A stretch of DNA of 50,827 nt from an uncultured Bacteroidia bacterium (GTDB taxonomy: Bacteria > Bacteroidota > Bacteroidia > Bacteroidales > F082), in contig CADCML010000024.1 of assembly GCA_902802535.1 (NCBI GenBank), forward strand, positions 1 to 50,827, read 5' to 3'. The notes below the pieces were generated by a model, which saw nothing but the letters and a program-made list of their open reading frames with translations, had not been told where the DNA came from and did not search any database. Shown piece after piece: positions 41,825-50,827 of the stretch; within the stretch, counting starts at the first letter, position 1; every line of letters begins with the position of its first letter. Made by a program: the position numbers and the translations under genes.

Positions 41825-44800
41825 ATGAAAAAGAAAGTTTTTTCTTTGATGATGATGCTTGTGCTTGCCTTTATGGGCATTGCACGAGCGGACGAACTGA
41901 CCGTAAACGATGGTACTACTACCAACGGTTACGTGCCAGTGTACGGCTTTTACGCCGACGCTTACCTGAAGTGTGAGTTCGTCCAGCCCGCTGCTGACCT
42001 CGCAGCTATGAACGGAGGTGACATCAACGGGATGACGTTCTACGCTTCACAGGAAAGCGTGAGCTGGGGCGCTGCCAACTTCCAGGTCTTCCTGACCGAA
42101 GTGGCCGATGCCTCGATTAGTGCCTTTGCTGGCCCAGGCACCGTCGTTTACGAAGGTGCGCTGAGTATCAGCGGCGGCTTGATGAACGTTGCGTTCACCA
42201 CGCCTTACCATTACAACGGCGGCAACCTGCTGGTCGGTGTGTACAACACTGTCACTGGCAGCTATGTCTCCTGCTCTTGGTACGGTGTGAGCGCCACGGA
42301 TGCTTCGGTTCAAGGCTACAGCTACACCAGCCTCGAGTCGATTTCACCCTCGCAGCGCAACTTCTTGCCCAAAGTCACCTTCGACTACACGGCAGGTGGC
42401 GGCGGCGGCGGTACTGGCGAACAACTCTTCGCCCTCCAAGATGGCGTTGAGGTGTCGACCGTTAATGTCGGTCCTCGCCCGAACGGCTGCTGGATGGAAC
42501 CCTTCACGTTCCAACTGCGTAACGATGGTCCCGCCATCACGGTGACTGACATCGATTTCACTCCTACGGACTACTTCACCGTTGTGGCTCCTGAACTTCC
42601 CGTTCAGATGGCCTCTAACGAAGAGATTGACATCCAACTGACCACTGGCACTTCCAATGTGTCGGCATGGCAGATGGTGGCCATTTATGGCACTGGCCGT
42701 ACCGCCAGCGTTTGGGACATCGTTGCCGAGCCTTACAACCCCGCCACCCCGGATGTGGTTGAAATGGCATACGATTTCGGCACGATCAACAATGGCTTCA
42801 GCTACACGGGTGTTCCTTCGCAGATCACTCCTACCGTGCTGCACAACGACTACACCCTGCCTTTCCCCGAAATTCCGGAAGGCAATGATGCTGTCTACAA
42901 GTTCACGGTGGCTACCGACATGATCCTCAACGCCAATGTTGATGCAACTGCCCAAAACGGCAAGGTGGCCCTTTACACTGAGGACTTCTTCGGTGAAGGC
43001 GGCCCGATGGCTTCCAACAACTACACGGGAATCGAAATTGGCGGTGGCGCCGCTGGCGCTGCTTTCGAAGCCATGATTGGTGACGAAACCTCCACCTCCT
43101 CTTTGACCTACTTCCCCTTCCACACCCTGTGGAACTACTCCCTTGCTGAGAACCTTTACCTCGCTTCAGAGCTGACCGAGGCAGGTGTGACTTCCGCCCC
43201 GATGACCAGCCTGAGCTGGTATGTGAGCTCCACCACTTGCACCACTGCCCAAAATGGCATCAGCATCTGGATGGCCAATGTGGACGACACCGAATTGACC
43301 TCGGCTTCGCACGTCACTTCTGGCATGACCCTTGTCTACACGGGTTCCGACATCCTTCCTGTTGCTGGTGAATGGAACGAGTTCGTCTTCAACCAAGGCA
43401 ACTTCGCTTGGGACGGCCACAGCAACGTGTTGGTCGTTTGCCAGAGACTGAATGGTTCATGGCAAGGCAGCGTGAGCTGGCAGACCCACAACCCGGGCTT
43501 TGCCGGCACGAGCTATGCCTATACCGACAACGCTCCTGGATATGATGCTACCACTCAGTCCTATTCGATGACCACTTCGACCACCAACCGTGCCAACGTC
43601 ATCCTGAAGGGCGGCAACCGCGACCGTGCCAATGTGCCTGTCACTTTCAACTTGACCGATTCTTACGGTGATGGTTGGAACGGCAACTACCTCAATGTCA
43701 CTGCTACCGATGGCACCAATGAAAGCATCACTCTTGCTGATGGTTACACTGGAAGCACTACCCTTAACATTGCTGAAGGTGCCCATGTCACTTTGACTTG
43801 GACTTCTGGTTCGTATGCCTACGAAACTTCTTTCGAAGTTGTCATGAATGGTACCACCATCTTTGATGGCGATTATCTTGATCTTCCCTTCGAGTTCGAC
43901 ATTCCTGGCGGTGGCACTCCTGGCCCAAGTATGGCTGGTGTGAGCGCTGGTCCTGTCATCACGAACCTGCCCATCGCCCCTGGTACTTACTACTTGGTGG
44001 CTTCTTCGACCGATGCTGACTACACCGTCAACATCAACGCCCAGAACATGCCTTGCCCGGCCATCGATGCTGAAGGCTTTGCTTTCAACCCGACTCCGGC
44101 CGACAACGAGGACGGAGTGGAACCCGCCAGCGTCACCTTGCGTTGGAATGTTCCTATGTATGCCACTGGTTACCGCGTCATCTTCGGCACGACCTACTAT
44201 CCGGATCCCAACCATCCGCAAACGGTCATGTATCCTGAAGACGGCAGCTTCACCGACCATGTGCTGGCCAACAGCTTCACTGTGCGCAACCTCTTCAACA
44301 ACACCAACTACTTCTGGAGAGTGGAATTCAACAACGATGCCTGCCCGCAAGGCGTGAGCAGCCCGGTTTGGGGCTTCACCACACACCTCAACATCCCGCA
44401 GAACCTCACCGCTGTTGACTACACCGTGTTCGATGACGAGCAAATCGTCCTCAACTGGACCTCTGTTGTTGACCGTACCTTCCGCAGATACTTCGTGTAT
44501 CGTGACGGTGTGAAGGTTGGCGAAACTCAAGCCAACAACATTGGCAATGCCACTTACACCGATGGTCCTCTGGCCTACAACATGGGTGGCTACACCTATT
44601 ATGTTACTGCTGTGTACGATGAAGGCGAATCCGCTCCTTCAGATCCTGTTACCGTGAAGGTTTCCGGCTATGGCGATGTGAACGGCCACGTGTACGAACA
44701 AGACGGCACGACCGGCATTGCTGGCGCCACTGTGACTATGGTTGGTCTCGACGAATTCAACGTGAGCCACACCTACAACTTCACAACCAATGCTCAAGGT

Positions 44801-47800
44801 TACTATAGCGGCCACATCTATGCTGGTAGCTACAATGGCCAGGCCGCTAAGGACGGTTACCAAACCATCACCGAGCCTGTCCAAGGCAACCCGATTGCCA
44901 TGGTTTACAACACTGTGACCAGCCCGATCGACTACATGCTCGACGAGAACTTCGATCCTGTCTGCGCTGTGATTGCTGAGTATTATCCCGACAGTCTGGA
45001 TCCGAACAGCCCGTATGTGAAGGTTTACTGGGGCTGCGGCCTGCCCGGCAGCGAAATCGTTGAACCTTTCGAGACTGGCGACTTCAGCCTGTTCGATTGG
45101 CAGCTCGATCCTACCTATCCTTGGGTCATTGATTCACAACATGCCTACGAAGGCCAATACTGCATGAAGAGCGGTAACCAACAGGTTCTCAGCTCCTCTT
45201 CAACCATGGAAGTGACTGTGAACATCCCGAGCGATGGTATCATGAGCTTCTTCGGCAAGATCAGCTGCGAAAGCAGTTGGGACTATGGTTACTTCTACAT
45301 CGATGGCGTCCAGAGGGGCAGCTACACCGGTGAAAGCAACTGGAGCGAAAAGGTCTTCGACATCACCGCTGGTGACCACACCTTCACTTGGAAGTATGAA
45401 GAAGACTTCATGATTTCGAGCGGTGACGACTGCTTCTATGTCGACTACATCACCTTCTACAAGCAACCCGCTCCTCCTGTTCCGGGCATGACTTACGACT
45501 TTGAAGACCACTCCATGCAAGGCTGGACTTCAATCGATGCTGATGGTGACGGTTATGGCTGGAGAATCGGCTCTGAAGTGATGAGCGGCGTCAATGGTCA
45601 CAACGGATCTTCTGACTTCGTCTTCTCACAGAGCTACGACAATAGCTATGGTGTCCTCTATCCTGACAACTACCTCGTTTCGCCTCAAGTGGAACTCGGT
45701 GGCCTCCTCACATTCTATGCTTGCGCCCAAGATGCCAACTATGCTGCTGAGCACTTCGGTGTGGCCGTTTCGACGACCAACACTAACCCGAGCTCCTTCA
45801 ACATGGTTCAAGAATGGACGATGAGTGCCAAGAGCGCTCCTGTTGGCAGACCTGTGAAGAACAGCCGCAGCGGCCGTGACCAAGGCAACTGGTACGAATA
45901 TACTGTTGACCTGAGTGCTTACAGTGGCAATGGTTATGTGGCCATCCGTCACTTCAACTGCAGCGACATGTTCTATCTGGATGTCGACGATATCACCATC
46001 GGCGAACCTGGCAAGAGCATTGCTGCTCCTACTCGTAGCCTCGACCACTATAGAGTGTATCGTACCGACTGCTACAACGATGGTCCTTACACCACTGAAA
46101 ACACCATGCTGCTTGCTTCCGTCTGGGCACCTGACACCGTCTACATCGATGTTGAATGGGCCGACCTCGCTCCTGGTATCTACAAGTGGGGCGTTGGTAC
46201 CGTGTATAGCAACAACCGTGGCGAACAAATCGAAGGCCCCATCAGCTGGACTGCTCCTATGGCTGTCAACAACAACACCCGCGACATGGTGACTTGTGAC
46301 TTCGAAAGCGGTCTTCCTGCTGGTTGGACTGTCATCGACGGCAACAACGATGGTTTGACTTGGACGCTGACCAGTGCCATCCCGACCACTTGGACTTACT
46401 ATTCAAGCTTGACGCTTGACTGGTATCATGGTGGTTCAAACGCCATCTGCAGCGGTTCCTATATCAACGGTTACGGTGCTGTCACTCCTGACGAATACCT
46501 TGTTTCACCTCAGGTGACCCTCGGTGCTGGTTCGTCAATCGACTTCTGGGTGGCTGCCACTGATGAAAGTTATCCTGCCGACCACTTCGGTGTGTTCGTT
46601 TCCGACAACGGCACCAGCAACTGGACTTCAGTCCAAGAATGGACGCTGACTGCCAAGAAGAGCGGCGAAACGGGCGGCCGTGCCTCGCGTGACGGTGGCG
46701 GTCTCAGAATTGGTACTTGGTACAACTACAATGTTGACCTGAGTGCATACGCCGGACAGAAGTACATTGCCTTCCGTCACTTCAACTGCTACGACCAGTA
46801 CATCATGTGCTTGGACGACATCACCATCAACACTTCTGGCTCAACTCCGCCTACTCCACCTACTCCGCCTACTCCTGGCCAAGGTGGTACTCAAGTTGTT
46901 ACCTTCGAAGATGGTCAACTTCCTGCTGGTTGGGTGAACGACGCTTCTTATCCTTGGACTGTCGGTTCTCCTGCCTATGCTGGCTACAACGGCACCTACT
47001 GCATGATGAGTGGCAACAGCGGTATTTCCAGCTCCACTTCAGCCATGGAGGCCACTGTGACCTTCGTGGAGAACGGTTCTGTCAGCTTCCTCGGCGGTTG
47101 CTGGGGTGAAGGTACTTCAACCATTTGGGATAAGTGCCAATTCTTCATCGATGGCAATGAGCAATTCAGCTATGGTGCTCTCCAGACCTGGGATACCTAT
47201 AGCTTCAATGTTACTGCCGGTACACACACCTTCCGCTGGTCTTACACCAAGGACGGTAGCGTGAACCCGACTGGTGACGCCTTCTTTGTTGACGACATTA
47301 CCTTCAACGGTGTCGCTGGTGGCGCTGGCGGTGGTTTGCAACTGCCTCGCGAAAGCGAAATCGTCTGGTCGAACTGCCTCGACAAGGATATGTGGCTTGC
47401 TCCTGCCGACGTCAATGTGCTGCTCAATAGCGCTGATAGTCCGGAAGGCACCGTGGTGACCTTCACCAACTACAACCCTGTCGAGCAACAGAATTACCCG
47501 ATTGCTCCTATCACTCTTGATGAGTCTGGCTTCTATGCCTTCGATAGCTTCCGCCGTGGCGCCTACAGAGTCACTGTGGAGAAGGAAGGTTACGAACCCA
47601 TTTCGGACAGCATCAACTTCATTGACTATCCGAACAACCTGTTGACTGAAATGCACCTCCGTTATGTCATGACTGAAATCCTCTATGGTGTTGGCGATGT
47701 CTACGTTTCACGTACTGGCTGGGCCATGTGGGATGAAGCCAACGTTCCTGGCGGTGGCGGCGGTGGCGGCGGCCAAAGCGGTGCCACTACATTCAGTGAA

Positions 47801-50800
47801 GACTTCGAGAATGGCTTTGCCAACTGGACGTTGGTTGATGCTGACGGCGATGGCCTCAATTGGTATCACAGCTCACAGAGCATGACCTATGCCTGCTACG
47901 ATTACACAGGCTGGGGTCACAACGAATCAAACGGCTTCGCTGTTTCTTCGTCTTACACCGACTGCACCTACGATAGCTTCGATCCGAACAACTTCTTGAT
48001 TACCAATCAGAAGTATTCGATTACCTCGAGCTCCATGCTGAACTTCTGGGCTGACTATGGCAACGACAGCTATCCTGATCACTTCGGTGTGGCTGTTGCT
48101 ACTGTTGACAACCCGACTCCTGCCGACTTCACCATTGTTTGGGAAGGCAACGCCAAGAACGGCAATGCTGGTAAGTCACAGGTTCGTCACAATGACGATC
48201 GTTACTTTAACTGGCGTTCACACAGCATCGACCTGAGTGCCTACGCTGGCCAGAATGTCTACATCGCCTTCCGTCACTTCAACAGCTACGACCAGTACGA
48301 AATCTACATCGATGACGTTGAACTGACTGCAGGTGCCAAGAGCGATGACCGTCACTTCGAATATTATAAGGTGATGTGCACCTCAATCGACGGTGTGCCG
48401 ATTTACAATCACAACACGGTGTATCCGTTCTGCCAACTGACTACGGTTGATCCTAACTCAGGTCTGCCGATGCTCCTTGAAGGCGAACACTACCTCTGCA
48501 AGGTTGCTGCAATGTACAGCACTGGCATGAGCGCTTGGAGCGAGCCTGTTGAATGGGTCTACGAACCTTGCGATCACTGGGGACCTGTTGACGAAGTGGC
48601 TGTGAATACCACCAACCAAGGTAACCACATCGAGTGGGTGTTCGAACATGGCTACAACCCGTACGATCCGGGTACTGGTCCTGTTCCTCCGGCTCCTGGC
48701 CAAGGCGACTGGTACTACTATGACAACGGCGTCAACGTTGATGCTATCGGTCTGACCGCTGGTGGTTCCTTCTACTGGGGCGTGATGTTCCCTGCTGGCA
48801 GCTACACTGGCAACATGGTGACCAAGGTGAGCATGTATGACTACTCCGCTCACACTGGTAACATCCTGGTTTACCAAGGTGGTACCACTGCTCCTGCTAA
48901 CTTAGTGGGACAGCAAGCCTACACCTGCACTGGCAGTGAGGACTTCGTTGAATGGACATTCGACAATCCTGCTGTCATCGATCCTTCACAGAACCTGTGG
49001 ATTGTGATGAACAACAACAATGGTCAGTATGTGGCTTCGATGTGTGACTATACTGGCGATCCGAACGGTACGATGATTTCGATTGACGGTACCGATTGGT
49101 CGACGCTTGCCGAGGCAACTGGCGGTGCAATCACTGGCACTTGGATGATCCGCGCCTATGTCGCCTCTGGTGCCAAGGGTGAGCCTCAGATTCTCAGCTA
49201 CAACGGCAAGTCCAGCAACGGCGGTACCCTCGCCATTTCTGGCAACGGTCCTCGCTTCAGAACTGAGACTGTGAACATCGCCATGGTGAACGAGAGCGCA
49301 CTCGAGTTCAGCATTGCCGACATCGCCAACTATGACGGCCGTGTCTACTTCCTGCACAAGCTCTACAACGACAGCCGCTTCAGCGTCATCAACGCCGAAC
49401 AAAGCGGTAAGTTCATCGTGAGCGTCAACGACAACATCAACCTGAAGGAGACCTTCGCTGACTTCGTTGAGCAGACCATGAGCAGCTTTGCCCGTATGGA
49501 CAAGTATGCTGCTGCTGACTATGCCAACCAGTACAAGGGCACGTTGCCGATGGGCTTCGTCAACTCCTTGATGATGGACATCTATGCCAAGTCACGCGAC
49601 AACGCCCATTGCGCCGACGCCTATCCGTTCTGCACCGACAACGGTATGTACGAATTCCCGGCTGGTGTCAACGCTGGTAGCGGTGAAGCTGGTCCTGACT
49701 ACGACTGCCTGTACACCACGCCTAACCCGGCTTGGTACTACATGAAGATGTCGGATCCTGGTGACATGGATATCTACATGTACAGCACGCCGAGCGTCGA
49801 CATCGACTTCTGCTGCTGGGGTCCGTTCGACGACCCGATTTCGCCTTGCCCGAACGGCTTGACCGAAGATAAGGTCGTCAGCTGCAGCTACTCAGCTCAG
49901 CCCACCGAGCACTGCATGATTCCTGCCTCGGCTCAGACTGGTGAGTATTACATCCTCGTCATCACCAACTACTCGAACCAAGCTTGCAACATCAACTTCA
50001 GCAAGGTTGGTGGTAGCGGTAGCACTGACTGCACCATCATTCCTCCTGCGATTGTCGACATCATTGGCTTCTTGATCACTCAAGACGGCGAATACCTCGC
50101 CTTCGTTGGTCCCGAAGTTCGTGAGTACACCGACATCGACGAGTATGGTGACCACGAGTACTGCGTCCGCCCGATCTATCCTGGTGAAATGGTTCTGCCT
50201 GACCACAACTATGGCTGGTCCATGGGTTGCCCGGTCTGCGCCAATCCTGGCGGTGGCTTCACCTGCGAACCTGGTGCTCCTATCCATGTCGAGAATCTGT
50301 ACGAGTCCGACCAAATCAGAGTGTGGTGGGGTGAAGAGCCTCAGCCTCCGATGGAAGACTGGCTGTACTACGACGATGGTCAGAATGTTGACGCCATCGG
50401 CCTGCAGAGCGGTGGTTCGTTCTACTGGGGCATCAAGTTCCCGGCTGCCGCCATGTCACAGTATGATGGCTGCTCGGTGACCAAGATTGGTTACTTCGAC
50501 TACGCCGCTCACACGGGTACTGTCCGCATCTACAATGGTTCGAACGGTAATGCTCCTGCCACTCTGATTGGCACTTACAACTACACTGCCAATGGTACCG
50601 AGAGCTATGTTGAATGGGACATCCCGGCTGTTGCCTTCGATGCCAACCAAGACCTCTGGATTGTGATGAACAACAACAATGGTCAATATGTGGCTGCCTT
50701 GGGCAACTACACCGGCGACCCGAACGGCACGATGATTTCGACCGACGGCTCGACTTGGTACACCCTTGAAGATGCCACCGGCGGTGCTCTCTCCGGCACT

Positions 50801-50827
50801 TGGAACCTCCGTTGCTTCGTGACCAAC
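41825..50827 (+). CDS. Giant HagA/gingipain-adhesin-like surface protein, 3' end missing
   Basis: Open from ATG 41825 to the window end: at least 3001 codons without a stop. The signal peptide MKKKVFSLMMMLVLAFMGIARA precedes DELTV. Visible modules: a DSYGDGWNG domain (about 612), two fibronectin III units (756-949), a carboxypeptidase-regulatory-like unit (947-1022), and several choice-of-anchor J / cleaved-adhesin jelly rolls (about 1079-1218, 1222-1389, 1492-1668, 1692-1829, 1991-2169). Their core (DNYLVSPQ ... YVAIRHFNC ... LDVDDI) closely resembles the Porphyromonas gingivalis HagA/gingipain adhesin repeats. A cysteine-rich CADAYPFCTD-type domain lies at about 2596-2735, and a YYDNG/YYDDG...NVDAIGL domain occurs twice (2296-2452, 2846-3001). 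A T9SS tail is expected beyond the window. An adhesin role is inferred. Confidence 0.88.
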   Translation, partial: MKKKVFSLMMMLVLAFMGIARADELTVNDGTTTNGYVPVYGFYADAYLKCEFVQPAADLAAMNGGDINGMTFYASQESVSWGAANFQVFLTEVADASISAFAGPGTVVYEGALSISGGLMNVAFTTPYHYNGGNLLVGVYNTVTGSYVSCSWYGVSATDASVQGYSYTSLESISPSQRNFLPKVTFDYTAGGGGGGTGEQLFALQDGVEVSTVNVGPRPNGCWMEPFTFQLRNDGPAITVTDIDFTPTDYFTVVAPELPVQMASNEEIDIQLTTGTSNVSAWQMVAIYGTGRTASVWDIVAEPYNPATPDVVEMAYDFGTINNGFSYTGVPSQITPTVLHNDYTLPFPEIPEGNDAVYKFTVATDMILNANVDATAQNGKVALYTEDFFGEGGPMASNNYTGIEIGGGAAGAAFEAMIGDETSTSSLTYFPFHTLWNYSLAENLYLASELTEAGVTSAPMTSLSWYVSSTTCTTAQNGISIWMANVDDTELTSASHVTSGMTLVYTGSDILPVAGEWNEFVFNQGNFAWDGHSNVLVVCQRLNGSWQGSVSWQTHNPGFAGTSYAYTDNAPGYDATTQSYSMTTSTTNRANVILKGGNRDRANVPVTFNLTDSYGDGWNGNYLNVTATDGTNESITLADGYTGSTTLNIAEGAHVTLTWTSGSYAYETSFEVVMNGTTIFDGDYLDLPFEFDIPGGGTPGPSMAGVSAGPVITNLPIAPGTYYLVASSTDADYTVNINAQNMPCPAIDAEGFAFNPTPADNEDGVEPASVTLRWNVPMYATGYRVIFGTTYYPDPNHPQTVMYPEDGSFTDHVLANSFTVRNLFNNTNYFWRVEFNNDACPQGVSSPVWGFTTHLNIPQNLTAVDYTVFDDEQIVLNWTSVVDRTFRRYFVYRDGVKVGETQANNIGNATYTDGPLAYNMGGYTYYVTAVYDEGESAPSDPVTVKVSGYGDVNGHVYEQDGTTGIAGATVTMVGLDEFNVSHTYNFTTNAQGYYSGHIYAGSYNGQAAKDGYQTITEPVQGNPIAMVYNTVTSPIDYMLDENFDPVCAVIAEYYPDSLDPNSPYVKVYWGCGLPGSEIVEPFETGDFSLFDWQLDPTYPWVIDSQHAYEGQYCMKSGNQQVLSSSSTMEVTVNIPSDGIMSFFGKISCESSWDYGYFYIDGVQRGSYTGESNWSEKVFDITAGDHTFTWKYEEDFMISSGDDCFYVDYITFYKQPAPPVPGMTYDFEDHSMQGWTSIDADGDGYGWRIGSEVMSGVNGHNGSSDFVFSQSYDNSYGVLYPDNYLVSPQVELGGLLTFYACAQDANYAAEHFGVAVSTTNTNPSSFNMVQEWTMSAKSAPVGRPVKNSRSGRDQGNWYEYTVDLSAYSGNGYVAIRHFNCSDMFYLDVDDITIGEPGKSIAAPTRSLDHYRVYRTDCYNDGPYTTENTMLLASVWAPDTVYIDVEWADLAPGIYKWGVGTVYSNNRGEQIEGPISWTAPMAVNNNTRDMVTCDFESGLPAGWTVIDGNNDGLTWTLTSAIPTTWTYYSSLTLDWYHGGSNAICSGSYINGYGAVTPDEYLVSPQVTLGAGSSIDFWVAATDESYPADHFGVFVSDNGTSNWTSVQEWTLTAKKSGETGGRASRDGGGLRIGTWYNYNVDLSAYAGQKYIAFRHFNCYDQYIMCLDDITINTSGSTPPTPPTPPTPGQGGTQVVTFEDGQLPAGWVNDASYPWTVGSPAYAGYNGTYCMMSGNSGISSSTSAMEATVTFVENGSVSFLGGCWGEGTSTIWDKCQFFIDGNEQFSYGALQTWDTYSFNVTAGTHTFRWSYTKDGSVNPTGDAFFVDDITFNGVAGGAGGGLQLPRESEIVWSNCLDKDMWLAPADVNVLLNSADSPEGTVVTFTNYNPVEQQNYPIAPITLDESGFYAFDSFRRGAYRVTVEKEGYEPISDSINFIDYPNNLLTEMHLRYVMTEILYGVGDVYVSRTGWAMWDEANVPGGGGGGGGQSGATTFSEDFENGFANWTLVDADGDGLNWYHSSQSMTYACYDYTGWGHNESNGFAVSSSYTDCTYDSFDPNNFLITNQKYSITSSSMLNFWADYGNDSYPDHFGVAVATVDNPTPADFTIVWEGNAKNGNAGKSQVRHNDDRYFNWRSHSIDLSAYAGQNVYIAFRHFNSYDQYEIYIDDVELTAGAKSDDRHFEYYKVMCTSIDGVPIYNHNTVYPFCQLTTVDPNSGLPMLLEGEHYLCKVAAMYSTGMSAWSEPVEWVYEPCDHWGPVDEVAVNTTNQGNHIEWVFEHGYNPYDPGTGPVPPAPGQGDWYYYDNGVNVDAIGLTAGGSFYWGVMFPAGSYTGNMVTKVSMYDYSAHTGNILVYQGGTTAPANLVGQQAYTCTGSEDFVEWTFDNPAVIDPSQNLWIVMNNNNGQYVASMCDYTGDPNGTMISIDGTDWSTLAEATGGAITGTWMIRAYVASGAKGEPQILSYNGKSSNGGTLAISGNGPRFRTETVNIAMVNESALEFSIADIANYDGRVYFLHKLYNDSRFSVINAEQSGKFIVSVNDNINLKETFADFVEQTMSSFARMDKYAAADYANQYKGTLPMGFVNSLMMDIYAKSRDNAHCADAYPFCTDNGMYEFPAGVNAGSGEAGPDYDCLYTTPNPAWYYMKMSDPGDMDIYMYSTPSVDIDFCCWGPFDDPISPCPNGLTEDKVVSCSYSAQPTEHCMIPASAQTGEYYILVITNYSNQACNINFSKVGGSGSTDCTIIPPAIVDIIGFLITQDGEYLAFVGPEVREYTDIDEYGDHEYCVRPIYPGEMVLPDHNYGWSMGCPVCANPGGGFTCEPGAPIHVENLYESDQIRVWWGEEPQPPMEDWLYYDDGQNVDAIGLQSGGSFYWGIKFPAAAMSQYDGCSVTKIGYFDYAAHTGTVRIYNGSNGNAPATLIGTYNYTANGTESYVEWDIPAVAFDANQDLWIVMNNNNGQYVAALGNYTGDPNGTMISTDGSTWYTLEDATGGALSGTWNLRCFVTN

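Overview
The window looks like a chromosomal segment of an uncultured member of the order Bacteroidales. The reasons are: many -7 boxes of the form TAnnTTTG, several with a TTG 19 bases upstream (the Bacteroidetes promoter); giant surface proteins built from GLUG, choice-of-anchor J / cleaved-adhesin and Ig-like modules; two type IX secretion (T9SS) type A C-terminal sorting domains; BatA-like and PorT-like membrane proteins; a DUF5053 protein; and a glycogen synthase-phosphorylase fusion of the Bacteroidetes type. The genus cannot be fixed from the sequence, but T9SS cargo argues against the gut Bacteroides core group.

Region 1 (1-8466) holds the 3' end of one gene and two complete genes for secreted proteins. 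All three end in nearly the same 3' cassette and are separated by a shared hairpin repeat plus promoter. Region 2 (8497-19954) holds a NUDIX hydrolase, two T9SS-exported adhesin-like proteins, a lipoprotein, an outer-membrane barrel and a BatA/VWA membrane protein.

Region 3 (20063-26948) is an accessory island, AT-rich in its middle (about 21000-23750). It has a WYL-domain regulator, a reverse-strand EVE-like/TPR/Imm50-like fusion, two micro-membrane proteins with strong Shine-Dalgarno sites around a small acidic protein, a DUF5053 protein, a type IIG-like restriction-methylation protein and a uracil-DNA-glycosylase-family protein. Several palindromic repeats lie between and inside these genes. 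This is the best candidate for a little-described (possibly defence) module.

Region 4 (27018-32684) holds topoisomerase IV subunit A (parC), a lipoprotein translationally coupled to it, a bidirectional terminator and a broken M3 peptidase lipoprotein gene. Region 5 (32809-41546) is a compact glycogen operon: debranching enzyme, GT4 glycosyltransferase, GH57 enzyme and a 1409-residue GT3 synthase-GT35 phosphorylase fusion, ended by a strong terminator. Region 6 (41825 to the window end) is one open reading frame of at least 3001 codons for a giant HagA/gingipain-adhesin-like surface protein that runs off the window.

A recurring theme is that dispersed palindromic repeats have been absorbed into coding sequence: at the 3' end of the second adhesin, at the 5' end of the third, and in frame inside the methyltransferase. 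No rRNA, tRNA, CRISPR array, integrase or transposase gene was seen.
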